DNA of 64,000 nt from Ecdyonurus torrentis (lineage: Eukaryota; Arthropoda; Insecta; Ephemeroptera; Heptageniidae): assembly GCA_949318235.1 (NCBI GenBank), contig OX439131.1, forward strand, positions 41,013,492 through 41,077,491, given 5' to 3'. Shown piece by piece: positions 42,194 through 55,282 of this stretch. Positions within the stretch are counted from its first letter, which is position 1, and the number at the start of each line of letters is the position of its first letter. The notes under the pieces are model-generated. The model did not search any database. It had not been told where the DNA came from and saw nothing but the letters and a program-made list of their open reading frames with translations. The position numbers were made by a program, and so were the translations under genes.

Positions 42194-42560
42194 TATATGT
42201 ACAGTACAGAGCAGCAAAAATGTTAACAAAGGATATGCCGCTCCAATGAGGTATCTGGACAGAAATTGTCATCACTACAGCAAGGTGTGTCCACTGCCGC
42301 AATTCACCGCCTTCTTGTGCAGTCACTTGTCTATGAAATAACCAAAAGATGCATGCCTCCTGGATGGGCAGTCTCGTGCACACCTTCTCTCTCTTTTTGT
42401 TCTCGCTGCCTGTATCGAGAAAATATCATACTCAAACAAACTGAAGACAGCAAAAAATCAACTCCACCTCTCTCGCTCTCCTAGTTGATCGTGTTGTGCG
42501 CTCACACTCACGCACTGTTTTTCCTATAATATAGTATTGGTATGAATTTTAGACAGAGAG

Positions 42561-42612
<52 letters not shown>

Positions 42613-42888
42613 GTGTGGAGTTGTTATTTTGCTGTCTTCAGTTTGTTTGTGTATGATATTTTCTCGATACAGGCAGCGAGAACAAAAAGAGAGAGAAGGT
42701 GTGCACGAGACTGCCCATCCAGGAGGCATGCATCTTTTGGTTATTTCATAGACAAGTGACTGCACAAGAAGGCGGTGAATTGCGGCAGTGGACACACCTT
42801 GCTGTAGTGATGACAATTTCTGTCCAGATACCTCATTGGAGCGGCATATCCTTTGTTAACATTTTTGCTGCTCTGTACTGTATATATA
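42194..42888. repeat. 274-bp inverted duplication around a GA tract
   Basis: The arms at 42,194-42,467 and 42,615-42,888 are reverse complements with only about four mismatches, nearly all at the edges. The arms are noticeably richer in G+C than their surroundings. The 147-bp spacer holds unique sequence and a GA tract (42,564-42,609). Both arms carry the same open frame on opposite strands (42,266-42,484 plus; 42,508-42,816 minus), which includes CMPPGWAVSCTPSLSFC. I do not recognise it as any protein family. The duplication could be the long terminal repeats of a foldback element, a recent inverted duplication of an exon-like fragment, or an assembly artefact. Confidence 0.85.
42564..42609. 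repeat. (GA)n microsatellite in the inverted duplication spacer
   Basis: About 46 bp of GA at the inner edge of the right arm. The left arm ends in a short CT-rich run at the matching position. Confidence 0.95.
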
Positions 42889-43343
42889 TGTTATTCAAAC
42901 ACAGCGAAAAAAAATGTGTGGTCTATAGTTATGTTTGCACAAAAAAACGAAACGTTCAAATAATTCCATATTGTTTATGTTAAATAAACGACCAAAATAC
43001 TGTTTCACAAGACTTGTCTATTCATGGATATGTTAAAATTTACAATTGTTATATTACAGACTTATGATAAATGGATACAGGAATTTTCTTTTACCAAAAT
43101 GATTTTTTTTCAAAGAATATTCTGCTAAAAATCATTAAGTTTATTACTAAAATATTTTAAATTCCATTTAAAAATACGCCAATTAAAGATTCCTTTTGTT
43201 TTGCATTTAACTAAATATTTCAAAAGAGCTCATTTTCTTCAATAGAATGAAGTTTTTTTTAAAAATACATTGCTTTGCTATCACTCTGTGCAGGGGAGAA
43301 AGAGAGAGAAAGAGAATGTGTGTGTGTGTTTGAGAGAGAGAAA

Positions 43344-43380
<37 letters not shown>

Positions 43381-44163
43381 ACGTATTGTAAACACTCCAC
43401 ACTTTTGAGTAAATTCTACCAAATTCTCCCATAGTGTTGGTGTCTGCTACTTTTTTTTGTTTTCTTTTTTTTTACTTGATAGGGAGAAGGGAAACAAAGT
43501 TGTTACGCTCGTCATCATGATAGCCAGGACTTTTTTTTTTTTTTCAGCCAATCAAGCTTTCTTGAAGCCAAAGGTTCAATCATCTCCACCCTTACTTTCT
43601 TGCTTGCTTGAAAGTGTTGTATAGAAAAGTAGAGAGAAAGAGACGTCTCGACCTCTCTTCGCGTACTCACCAAATACACGCTTTTATTCTTCCTTTTACT
43701 TTTTTTTCATTAACTTTTAACTCGAAATTCCCTTTTCTTATATGTAATATCAAAGTCGTGAAAACATACGAACAATAGTGTGCGTTTTCTATACAGAATT
43801 TTTCTGTAGACACCATCATTATCAGACCATAGCAGAAGACACAAAATGTAAGCCATAATATTAAAAAAGAAACAAAAAAATGTTATTTTTGACAACTTTA
43901 ATTTCAAAAGTGACGGTTCGCACATTAATTTAATATATTTTTTTTCTATTCTTAGTTATAATAACTCTTATAACAGAATTGTTAGTATTTTATAAAAAGG
44001 ATTAGCTTGATTTTCTAGAGAGTCTTCTTGCTAGAGTACCCTAGCATAGATATCTTTGTTTCCATGTACGTTCATTATATTTCAAACTACTGCATTTTTA
44101 ACTTTTATTTTATAATATACTGACACAAGAGTTGCATGACTATGTCAGTACTAATGGAGGAAT

Positions 44164-44276
<113 letters not shown>

Positions 44277-44830
44277 TACACAAGAGAGAAAGTAAGAAGG
44301 TACATCGTAGAATTCAATCTATTTTAGTAATCCACATTTTGAATATTTAAATAAATGTTAATATTAGAATTATAATATTTAAATGCTGAATTGATCAAGG
44401 AAAAGAGAAGAAGTGTAGGTTGAAAAATTGTCATCATTTAACATGAAAATAAGTCTAATTTACATAATCATAAAAAAAGGGACATTTTAAGTTAGGTGTT
44501 TTATGTGTTGAGGAATCACTTTAGGATTTACATAAAAAAAAGTTAGTTTACGAATTTTTCTTTTTGGTTAATCAATACTTTGTTTTATTGGATTTTTTTT
44601 TTCACCGATGGTAATAAATCATTTTTGCATAATTTTTACTATTATTTTTACATTAATGTAAATTTATCTTTTTGCCATTGAAAACTCTCGTTATTATTTA
44701 TTATCTTTGGTAAATTGTCTATATTTTGTATTTAATTATAATTATTATTCACTGTTTTATATTTTTTTTTGTATGTGCACGAAAATTTAATTTAGACCCA
44801 AAAGCACAGAATGCCACAATACTTGTCACA

Positions 44831-44839
44831 ATATATATA

Positions 44840-44922
<83 letters not shown>
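44831..44922. repeat. (TA)n microsatellite, 92 bp
   Basis: TA dinucleotide with one phase break near 44,847. Confidence 0.95.
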
Positions 44923-44924
<2 letters not shown>

Positions 44925-45136
44925 GTGGGAGGGGAAAAAAGGACAGTATTTTTTGTGTTAATATTCAGTCTTCGTAATGCTGCTTACAAGTGACCATTTT
45001 ACGTGAGTCGCGTGCATCTAATATAATGTAATTTTTTATTTTCTCTGTTTTGACTGCAGTAGTTTTCTTCAAAATCACTAAAAGCCACGTACAATACATA
45101 CTTTTAATCATTTATAATATTAGAATTACAATAACT

Positions 45137-45732
45137 TACCTTAATATCCATAGCTTAGACATGAACACGTTGATTTTGTATTTATTTTCATTTTATTGGT
45201 TTGGTGAATCACTTATCTGATGTTACGTTATTTTCAATTTATAATTTGATTCTGATTGGCTGATGAGGCAAAAAGAGGCAGGGGGAATGGCGCAAAATCT
45301 CAGCTACAACTTTTTTAAAACTTTTTTATCAGTGTCAAAACATTGTGACGTCAGATAATTGATAAATAAACCGTCAAAATGAAAATAAATACAAAATTAA
45401 AGGCGGTAGGACACCTTGACAAAAAAGTTGTGTATTATCCTAACAATCCTGAAAATCAAATTTGTTTTGGCCGGGGTCATTGATTTCTAATTTATTTTCC
45501 ATTTACAAAATGACGCAATCGGGCAATGACGTCACAGCTTGCTTGTTTTACGCGCGCGTGGACCAGGCGAGCTGTGTCGTCATTGCCCGCTCGCACCATT
45601 TTGTGAATGGAAAATAAATTAGAAATAAATGACTTCGGCCAAATCAACGTTGATTTTCAGATTTTGGTTGTTTGGTTTAAGGTGTTCTACGCCTTTAACG
45701 TGTTTATGTTGCATTTATGGATAATAAGGTAT
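45137..45732. mobile_element. Host MITE with long TIRs, split by a Family B insertion
   Basis: The left arm (45,137 to about 45,230) and right arm (about 45,345-45,396 plus 45,699-45,732) are inverted copies once the Family B element at 45,397-45,698 is removed. ACATGAACACGTTGATTTTG on the left matches ACATAAACACGTTAATTTTG read from the right across the insertion point. The shared stretch is about 90 bp per arm, from TACCTTA inward to TATCTGA. Original length was about 298 bp. No coding capacity. Confidence 0.8.
45397..45698. mobile_element. Family B TTAA-flanked MITE, copy 2
   Basis: About 302 bp from TTAAAGGCGGTAGGACACCT to AAGGTGTTCTACGCCTTTAA. The arms and the GACGTCA and ACGCGCGCGTG centre match the copy at 12,413, but its arms are more diverged from each other. 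It sits at a TTAA inside the right terminal repeat of the host MITE. The other arm of that host preserves the near-original site (CGTTGATT against CGTTAATT), so the TTAA target duplication can be read directly. Confidence 0.9.
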
Positions 45733-47206
45733 ATGTTAATTAATATTCTAATATTGTAAATGATAAAAAGCAAGTTTACTATCCCTTTTAAGAATGGTTC
45801 CGAAATTGAAAATAATAGATCCTCAAACATTTACCCTTGCGCATTTGGTTCGTCACACATTACTTTATAATACATTTATTAGTAATACTTAAGTACAATA
45901 ACAATTAGAAATAATAATGTTTTTTTGGGTCAAATATTTTTTGTTAGAAAATATTTGCATTAAAAATATGCCCTCCTTTTTTTATTCCCCCATGTAATAC
46001 TAATTAGAGTTTTCTACGCATGTTATTTTTGGTATCATAACATATTTTATATATACGTATTAATTTTCATGATATTGATGCATAGTGTTATTCATAGTAT
46101 GTTTTATGTATATAAAACACGACAATAACCTCATAAATTATAAATCAATGTTTTTATAATTTAGTTGGTGATAATTTTAACAAGCAAAATATCAAATTTT
46201 GATTGATTACGATATTGAAAGTAATCAAACATTTAAATTATGTACAAAAATATCAATAAATTTACAAACTTTCATCATATATAACCACATTCAAGTGCCA
46301 ATAAAATTAAAATATATCGATATGAAACTAATAGACATTGATAAAGTTGAAAATAATTAATGATTTTTTATATATATTAAAAAAAAAAGTTAGTTAGCAT
46401 AAAGTAATGACATTTCCTTTTTTTTATTTTCCAAATAAAAATCATAACTGATGAATTCATTAAAATTTAAATTGAAATACAGTTTAAAAATGTGATAAAA
46501 CACAGGTTTTCATTATTATTTTTTCTATAATATGTTTTAAAGGAAGAATAAAAAAAATTTCCACTAGAACAAACCTTGACAGTTTTACCCTTTAGTAAAT
46601 TTTTTTTTAAGTCCCAGCGGTCGCTTGCTATACTGTGTGCGTGTATTGGAATCTCAACAGCTGGTGTTCAAGTAAGCAGCGAGACATTGACATCGGAGTA
46701 TAAAAATAAAAGAAAAAAAGGTTAAAACACGTTAAGAAACAGAACTTGTATTTTGTAAGATTGAATTGGATTTAAAAACATAAATTATAATGTTATAATT
46801 TTCTTTTAAATTTATTCAATTAATAAAACATGAGGGGTTTTATTGAAGAATTAAAATTTTGCATTTTAATAATATAGATTATAATTTCTATGATGACATT
46901 TTTTATATATTACAAAGAATCTCCGGAAATAATAATTTTAACTATTTTTTTTCTTTTGGTTGACAACTTAAACCCCTAGAGAAGTTATAAATTTTGTAAT
47001 ACTGTAATATAAATTTGATAGTCAACAAATTTACGGGAGAAAAAAAAGAAGTTAGAATCAGTTTTTAGAGATAGATTTCTTATGTTCTAAACGGAAATAG
47101 GAAGGGTGGGAAATAGGAAAAAGACAAATGGAGTGGAAAAAAGGCTAATAGAATTAGGGAAGTAGAAGATGAGAATTAGATAGTGGTTTCCGAGAGAGTC
47201 AGAGAC

Positions 47207-47244
<38 letters not shown>

Positions 47245-49722
47245 ATTCCAAATAGTACCTGCGTATGTAAGTACATCATAATAACTTACAAAACCAATAA
47301 ACTTTCAATTTCCATATTTCATTCACTCTCAGATTAGCATCATAATTTAATAATAATAATAATAAAATAAATAATAATGATGCAGTGAAGCGAATTTATA
47401 TACTTTACAACTTTTTTGTATAGAACTCTTTATATATCTCTATAATAAAGTTATTTTTAAATGAAGTGAATAAAAGTGGTATACTACAAAAAGGGTCATA
47501 ATACAACAATCATAAATTTATTTTTTTCAAAATATAAAATATTATGATTTACAAGAAAACTTTACACTACAGTAAGAAAATAAATTTTATTATATTTAAT
47601 AAAATTGTGACTTGTTTTCTGTAACATAAACATATTTTTACGATGTACAACATTGCAATTGTGTATGGGTATAATATAATATGTATAGTTGAGAAATATG
47701 CAGACATAAAGTATGTTATTTGTTATTACTGCATCATGATACCATGAATTATTATTTATTTTTAGCAAACAACTTTTATACTTACCAATGCAGAGAAAAA
47801 AAAAATCACAATTTATATATTTTTTTTCTAGATTAATAGTCATTAGTTCGTTAATCCGCATTACAATTTTTTTTGTTCATTATAATTTGAACATTTACTT
47901 TTTTAATCCTTTAATAAGTTGAAATTGGATTACGTAGAGTTTTACAATAAAATTTAAGTTAAAAAAAAAAGGCTTATTGGATAAAAAAATTAAATATAAA
48001 TACTAGGAATATTATAATAAAAATAAAGAAATTGCATGCCTAACGCTATAGAAAAAGAATAAAGTTACACCAAAATATAAATAAAGAAAACTGATTCCAA
48101 CCGTTGTTTATAAAAGTTTCTTAAGTAAATTAAAAGTTTAAAAGTAGAGTTTTTTTTTTTTTTTTTTACTTCTTCTTCTTCTTATTTTGTAAGAAAGTCT
48201 TGATTAACATAAATGAGAATTTATTACTTTTCTTTTTCGTGTTTCTAATTATTGTAGACGTTACTTACCATGAAATAAAATATATATTTTAAGAATAGAT
48301 TTTTCATGAAATAATTTATTTGAAGTTATAGAACTCCAATAATAAACCTTGACTGAGAATCAATAATTTTAATGCAATTCGTACACTTTATGCAAAAATG
48401 ATGATCAAATAAAATTTGCTGCAAATTTGTGTGACACGAGGTGCATAATCATTACTTAATACAAAGAAACTGCAATGTTTTAGCAGTTAAAAAACTTATA
48501 TTTCTGAAATCCAAAATGTACTCTTATTTTCCAATAGATAAATACAGGACTTAAAAATTATTTTTGCCTAAATTTTGGAATCAAATTCCATCAGAGTTAA
48601 AAACTTTTAAATGTAAAAATGATATGAAAATATAATATAAAAAATAGTAATAATAATAATTTATAAAATATTTAGTCATTATTGATTTTATTACAATATA
48701 TATCTCCCTTTATTTGAAAATTTCACTTGCGAGTATAAAGCAACTGCGTACTGTGAATTATAAAGCATAACGGTATCATATAAAATTGTAAATTAATACG
48801 ACATGTGTAAAAAAATATTAAGAACTAACCGATAAAACTATGTCTTGGATGGATTTTGTATAATGATGGGGTTTAGAAAAGAAATAAAAATATTTTGTGA
48901 AAAAAAAACACAAAAAAATAAACAAACAAACAAACAAACACACAAAGATAACAATATTGTCCATAAAATAAAAACTCCAAGACCCATGACCCATGACTAT
49001 TAAATAAAATGGAGAAAAAATTGTTGAAATTGTCTTAGAAACATAGAAGAGAAGAGTTTCAAAATTCGTAACTAAATAATAATAATAATAAAAAAAATAA
49101 AAAAAAAAAATCTCCGTAAAGCTACAAATACTAAGAATTTGTAAACCATTTTATACAAAATGTAATATGAAAGTAAAAGAAATAGAACAGAGAATAGAGA
49201 ATAGAATAGAGAATAGTTAAAATAAGTATTTCTTATATTTATAATGTAGATTAAAAGCAAAATATAATAATAATTTTAAATCAGAAAATAGATTTAAACA
49301 TTTATAGTACTAAACTTTAATCATTAAACGTATTTAAAATGCAACTAAAAATCTTTATATGTATGATAAAACATTTTACAGACAAAGTGTATAATTTTAA
49401 GCTTACAATGCAGTATAAGTTTATAGTTTATACAATCTCCTATGTATTTCATCATCCAAAAACTACAGTTCTATTGTCTTATATCTGTTGATAATGTTAG
49501 AATAATCTTCATTTAAATTATAAACAATATTATTTTCTATTATACACAAACTATTATACAGTATGTTATAGTTATTCCTATATAATTATTTATATATATA
49601 TATATACACACACACAGTAATTATTATATAAGTTTGACGTCATTATATACGCAATATAGGACTGTGTAACATAACTTAATGTTAATTTATGTACATTGAT
49701 CCAGAAATACTAAAGTGTATAC

Positions 49723-49818
<96 letters not shown>

Positions 49819-50868
49819 GTACTAAGTATATATATTATTGCAGAACAGAATATTTACATAACAGAATATTAATTAAACTATATATAGTCAAAATATTATA
49901 CATAAATGAAAATATATTTATATATTTCTTTATATATTTATGTCAAAAAGTTATACATTATTTATTTTTAATATTTCAAATATTGATGTATTAATTTTTA
50001 GAACAAATATTTTGATATTATAATATATTAATAATTGTATATATATGTCAAATATATTTGAGTTTATCATGATCATAAAAAGTCAAAAATAATTTATTAT
50101 ATTTCATTATGCATACAGTTAAAAGATTATTTGCATATATGGGTTATTTGCAGTAACATACATAATATACAGCATAATTTTAGCATTTTGCAGGGTAGAA
50201 AATATTTGCATAGACATGTTACATCATTAATTATTATAATTTTTATTTTTGTTCAGTATTATGATATTTCAAAATGGTACTGATTTTTATTTTAAATATA
50301 GACTACAGTTGTGTAAATGTAAGAGAAGATGATGTAATCTAAAGAGGATTCCTGCTAAAAAGTATACTGGTTAGCTAGAGATGTGTATTGCGGGTCAAAA
50401 TTACATTGATCAAATGGGCAACAATATATAACTTCCATGATAAATATATTAAAAAAAACAACAATAAATTGAATAACGGTATTCGTTTTGGATTACCTAA
50501 TCCATCTATTTACCTTGAGTCGTGTAAGTTCATTAATTATAATGTCATTTAATTTGCTTAAGGTGAAGTTACATCAGTTGTAGATACAGTTAACTTTTAA
50601 AATGTTCAAGTTTTAAAATGACAAATTTGACTTTTATAAAAAAAAGAGAGTATAATTTCATATTAACTATATTTTACATTTTTTATTAACCGTTTTTATT
50701 TTCAAATAGGTTATATTTATAACAATGCACGTATAATCATGATACACTGCAGATAATCTTCAGCAAATAGTAGTTGATAGAATAAAAATATAAATAAATA
50801 AAAACAAATGAATCAGTATATAATAAATTTACGTTTTGAAATTAAATATTTCAAATCTGTTTACACAA
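45733..50868. other. AT-rich spacer, no gene
   Basis: No supported gene. The stretch holds a GA tract (47,209-47,241), an AAC/AAAC run (about 48,913-48,940), an AGAATAG-type short tandem array (about 49,182-49,216) and a TA tract (49,725-49,815). A slightly GC-richer unique patch lies at about 46,610-46,700. A 99-codon minus-strand frame near 47,562-47,861 has no recognisable domain. Confidence 0.65.
49725..49815. repeat. (TA)n microsatellite
   Basis: About 91 bp of TA dinucleotide. Confidence 0.95.
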
Positions 50869-50876
50869 ACTAATAA

Positions 50877-51062
50877 TGACTGTTTATGTTTACTCAAATG
50901 CGGAAAAGGAAGTGACCGGAAAAGGAAACCACGTGACGGTAAAAGTGGGAGAAATGTTGGTGCCAGCAGCAAGCTAGGCCTGAGCTACCTCCCACTTTTA
51001 CCGTCACGTGGTTTCCTTTTCCGGCACTTCCTTTTCCGCATTTTGAGTACACATAAGCAGTC
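50877..51062. mobile_element. Family A inner-hairpin MITE with 8-bp target duplication
   Basis: The 186-bp palindrome starts TGACTGTTTATGTTTACTC and ends in the near-mirror CATAAGCAGTC. It matches the inner module of the composite element at 8,235-8,443, including GTGACGGTAAAAGTGGGAG and the GCCAGCAGCAAGCTAGGCCT centre. ACTAATAA stands immediately on both sides (50,869-50,876 and 51,063-51,070), as expected for an 8-bp target duplication. That length is typical of hAT elements, but the ends are not a classical hAT terminus. The 87-codon frame across it is incidental. Confidence 0.85.
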
Positions 51063-51749
51063 ACTAATAAAACTTTCTATGATTTTTGTAAGGAAATAAC
51101 TTAACACTAAAACAATACTACTGCAGTAGCTCAAAGTCTCATTCAAATATAACTATAACAGTTCATTTCACGAGCAGTATTTTTTTTTTTACCATCTTAT
51201 TCAAATGGTACACAGTATAGTACACCTACCTTTCAAGTTTAAGTTGTATTATTTTCACTTAACAGCAATTATAAATTATGTTAAAAACATCATTCTATTT
51301 TTTGTGCTTAAAATTATAAATTTTCCACTTTCTATTTTAAAATTATAAAAAGCATTATTTCAAATAAAATTTATTTTATTCCTTGAACAATTTTAAAGTT
51401 AAGCTGCTTGGGTTTATTTCATACTTGAAGGCATCTTGTCTATAAAACTTTTACATTTCTTTTCTTTATATATATATATAAAAAATACTCTTTTATTCTT
51501 CAAATCCGCTCTTAATTAATGGCAGTTAAATGCACTGGAAATATTTAAGTTCAAATGTGAGGAAATGCAAAAATGATTATGATGAGATAATGTGTAGTAA
51601 AGCATAAAAAATATGAGTGGATTAAATGAAAAAATTATTTCAAAAGAAACTCAATGTTAGTTACAAAAATAGAGAAAAGATTTACCTTCGTAAGTGGTAG
51701 CAGTAACAAAAAAGGTATATTTATAGTATATAAAATGAAGTTTATTAAC

Positions 51750-51752
<3 letters not shown>

Positions 51753-51800
<48 letters not shown>
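51753..51800. repeat. (GA)n microsatellite
   Basis: About 48 bp of GA dinucleotide. Confidence 0.95.
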
Positions 51801-51804
<4 letters not shown>

Positions 51805-53098
51805 TTTTATATTCATTTAAAAGCCTTTGAAATGTTATATGTTTCTAAAATGTGAATGAGTAATAAAAAAAAGTGAGAGGGAGATGAGGAGAGAGGGAGA
51901 GAGAGTAAGAACATGCATATAGTTGAAAATGCAATTTTCAACTTGCACATTGTTAAATGATATAGATAATGTCTTTTACAACCCCGTGCACTTTTATGCA
52001 AACGACTTTTAACAACATGCTATAAATAGATATAGTTTTTTTTTAATATTTTCTATAAGGCAAGAAGTTTATTGTTAAATTTAAAAAATATATATTCATG
52101 AGTTGATTATTCTCTTTTTAAAATATATATAAATTGTAAATATAATGAAATAATAAAACAAATTATTAATTAAATTAAAAATAGAACTTATATGATTAAA
52201 AGTTTAATAAATAATATGAACTTAACGTTATGTAAAACGTGGTCAACTTTAAAAAGTCATTTATAGAGTTGTCATGAAATATGTCATACTTTTGATGTAC
52301 TATATTTGAGTATCTTTGAGATACTTCAAATTAGTGAGTCAAAAGATACTTTATTACTATAAGGTTATTTCAAGCATGCATTTCCGCTTGGAATGTTAGC
52401 TTCGGGCATTTACTTGTCAATTTAAAAAATTCCATAACTTTTCTCAAGAGTTTTTTGCAATAATCATATAGTGGCTAAATAGAAGTTTCAAATTTTGAAA
52501 ACTTTACTCAGTGCTTATGAAATATATTGTAACAAAGAGTAGAAATATGTAAATAGTTTTTTTTCTCTCAATATTTCATGTTAAAGTCAATAGTAATGAT
52601 TGAAAAAAGTTAAGAGAAGAAAATAAGAAGATACTGTTTACAAGATGATAGTTTTAAAAATATATAAACTTGCCTGATTTTTAGATGACAAGAAAGAAAT
52701 AAAATAAGAACACCAATGAATTATTTAATTTAAAGACTTAAATAAGTTGACATTGTAAAAGTTCGTACTGTTCAATTGTAAAGTTTCATTTTATTGAGTG
52801 CTAGGATTTTTTTTTTTTTTTTTTTTTAATTTACAAAATGAAAGTTTTTTAGTCATTTTACGTCAGTCAAGACTTCAAAAAATAAAAACTTAATTTTTTT
52901 TTTGTTCATTACAATTCAACTTTATTGTGTTTACTTTGTACATGAAATAATATTATGTAATTTCATATATGCAATAAAATTATAAGATTTTAATACAAAA
53001 AGTTTTGAATCACAATTATACACCATACTTTCTTATTACAAAATATTACAAAACTGGTGCTGTAAAGTTGGTACCACTAATTAGCTTTACTTTTTATA

Positions 53099-53215
<117 letters not shown>

Positions 53216-53681
53216 TCTACTGTACGTACTGTATAATTATAAAAGAGTTGCAACTTTACTATTCAAATAATGGTAAAACTTTATGTAATATGCGCTTGAA
53301 GAAAAGAAAAATCCTTTTGTGTGAGAGAAATTTTTTCTTACAATAAAAAGAGAAATATGTTTTTAACTTAATAAGAAATTACACTATATAATTAAAATTA
53401 AATAGCTTCACTTGGAAAAAAGTTAAAGTAGAATATTTTGATTACAATTATACACTCAAATTACTTCAGCAAATTTATATTCATTGACATTAAATAATTT
53501 ACTTATAAAAAGTATTAAAGATAACATATAGTAATTATTAAATATTTATGCTCTAGCTGCAAATTTATAATATCTACAATTTCAAAAAAAAAAAAAAAAA
53601 AAAAAAAATCAATCAATCAATCAACCTTCACACGCTACCAGATGTTAAATAAAAATGATTAAAATCATATATCGATTTTTA

Positions 53682-53855
53682 CCCACTGAAGTGAACGAAC
53701 TACACTTTATAAATTCACTCAAAATGAACGATCTACGTTTGGCGCTTCTACTTGTTTTAACTGGAGAACTAGATGGAAGAACTTGGAAGTTGGTTAAGTT
53801 TAGATCGGTCATTTTGAACAAAATTTGTAAAGTGTAGTTCGTTTACTTGGACAGG
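53682..53855. mobile_element. MITE-like element with TA flanks
   Basis: The inverted ends run from CCCACTGAAGTGAACGAACT on the left and, mirrored, AGTTCGTTTACTTGGACAGG on the right. Pairing continues inward through ACTACACTTTA and CAAAATGA(A/C)CGATCTA. The element is about 174 bp and is flanked by TA on each side, which fits a Tc1/mariner-type TA target duplication, though 2 bp is weak evidence. The 60-codon frame here is incidental. Confidence 0.7.
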
Positions 53856-54741
53856 TAAGCATGGATATGTAAATTTTATAAATTAAAATCCAAATTTGTT
53901 AAATTCTAAGATGTCTGTCATTACATCTTATTCCATTGATTATTTTACTTCTATTTACAAATTTTATTTTCTAATATTTTATAAGTCTAAATTAAAGACT
54001 GCTTTTTATTTTCGATTTGAAGTAATTGAACGTGAAGATAAAGTGGTGGACGTATTTATTTATATAAAAAAGACAAAGTATATGTTACATTTTATCTCCT
54101 TCACACGCGAGTATCTTCTATAATAAACATTGAATGTCCTCTGTTAGTTTGTGGTTATTTTAGCTTTAGATAAGAAAAGAGGATCGAGAGAGAGAGAGAG
54201 AGAGAGAGAATGTTTACATGAATTTCCTTACTGAGAAGTAAGGGACGGAAGTTAAAGAGGGGTTTGCTTGGATCTGACACAAGATTCCTAAAACAATACG
54301 TCGGCATCGTATCGTTCAACTCATGTCACATTCTAATATTGATTCTCTCTAGTCTATACTAACCCTCTACTGTACATTGAAAATAAACATTAAAATAAAT
54401 ACGCTCTTCTTTTTAATTATAAAACTTTATGTCGTGTTTTAAAAATATATATATATAAAAAAATCAAACAAGCATTTACAGATTAAAAATAAAAATTTTA
54501 TAAGAAGATTTTCCCTATTTTTATACAGTTAAGTTATATTCTCTTTAGGAATTTTTTTTAATAATAAAAATTGGTATTTTCATTTTATATTCAATACAAA
54601 AATGAATGTTTTTTTAATACAAAAAATTTCAAATAATGTTTTATTATGATGTAATGGAAAAGTTATAGGCGTACTGTACCTCTTATTTCCTTTCACAATT
54701 TCCCCCACATTTTTTTCTTTCTTTTCTCTTTCTTTATTTCT

Positions 54742-54772
<31 letters not shown>

Positions 54773-54949
54773 GAAATAGGAGACGCAGAAATTTTTTTTT
54801 CAAGGACGATATTCTATAAAAGTAAAATAAAAATGGAGATTAAATATGATTGATATCGTATTTTTAATGGAACGTTTAATAAATCAACAAGACTACAATT
54901 TGTTAATGGTCATGTCAAACGAGTGATTCAGTTACTATAAAGAAAAAAA

Positions 54950-54984
<35 letters not shown>

Positions 54985-55196
54985 GAAAGTGAAGAAAAAG
55001 AAGAAGCTAGGAATAACAAAATTGATGACAGCATATCGCCAGGTTAATTTGTTATATAAAATATGGGTTTGAGAAAGATTTTCTTTCTTCTTGAGCACCA
55101 GCAAGAGAACAGGTAACGCGCAATATTTCACCCTGTTCTGAGGTGAAACACCCTCTTATATTATGACTTACTGGCAAGAAAAAAAGTAAGGCAAAG

Positions 55197-55212
<16 letters not shown>

Positions 55213-55279
<67 letters not shown>
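55213..55279. repeat. (GA)n microsatellite
   Basis: About 67 bp of GA preceded by GAAA repeats. Confidence 0.95.

Positions 55280-55282
<3 letters not shown>

Noticed and set aside
42266..42816. Protein-coding gene from the conserved frame in the two arms
   Set aside because: The frame is 70-100 codons, ends in microsatellite-derived Leu-Ser, and is the same in both arms only because the DNA is an inverted duplication. No domain recognised.
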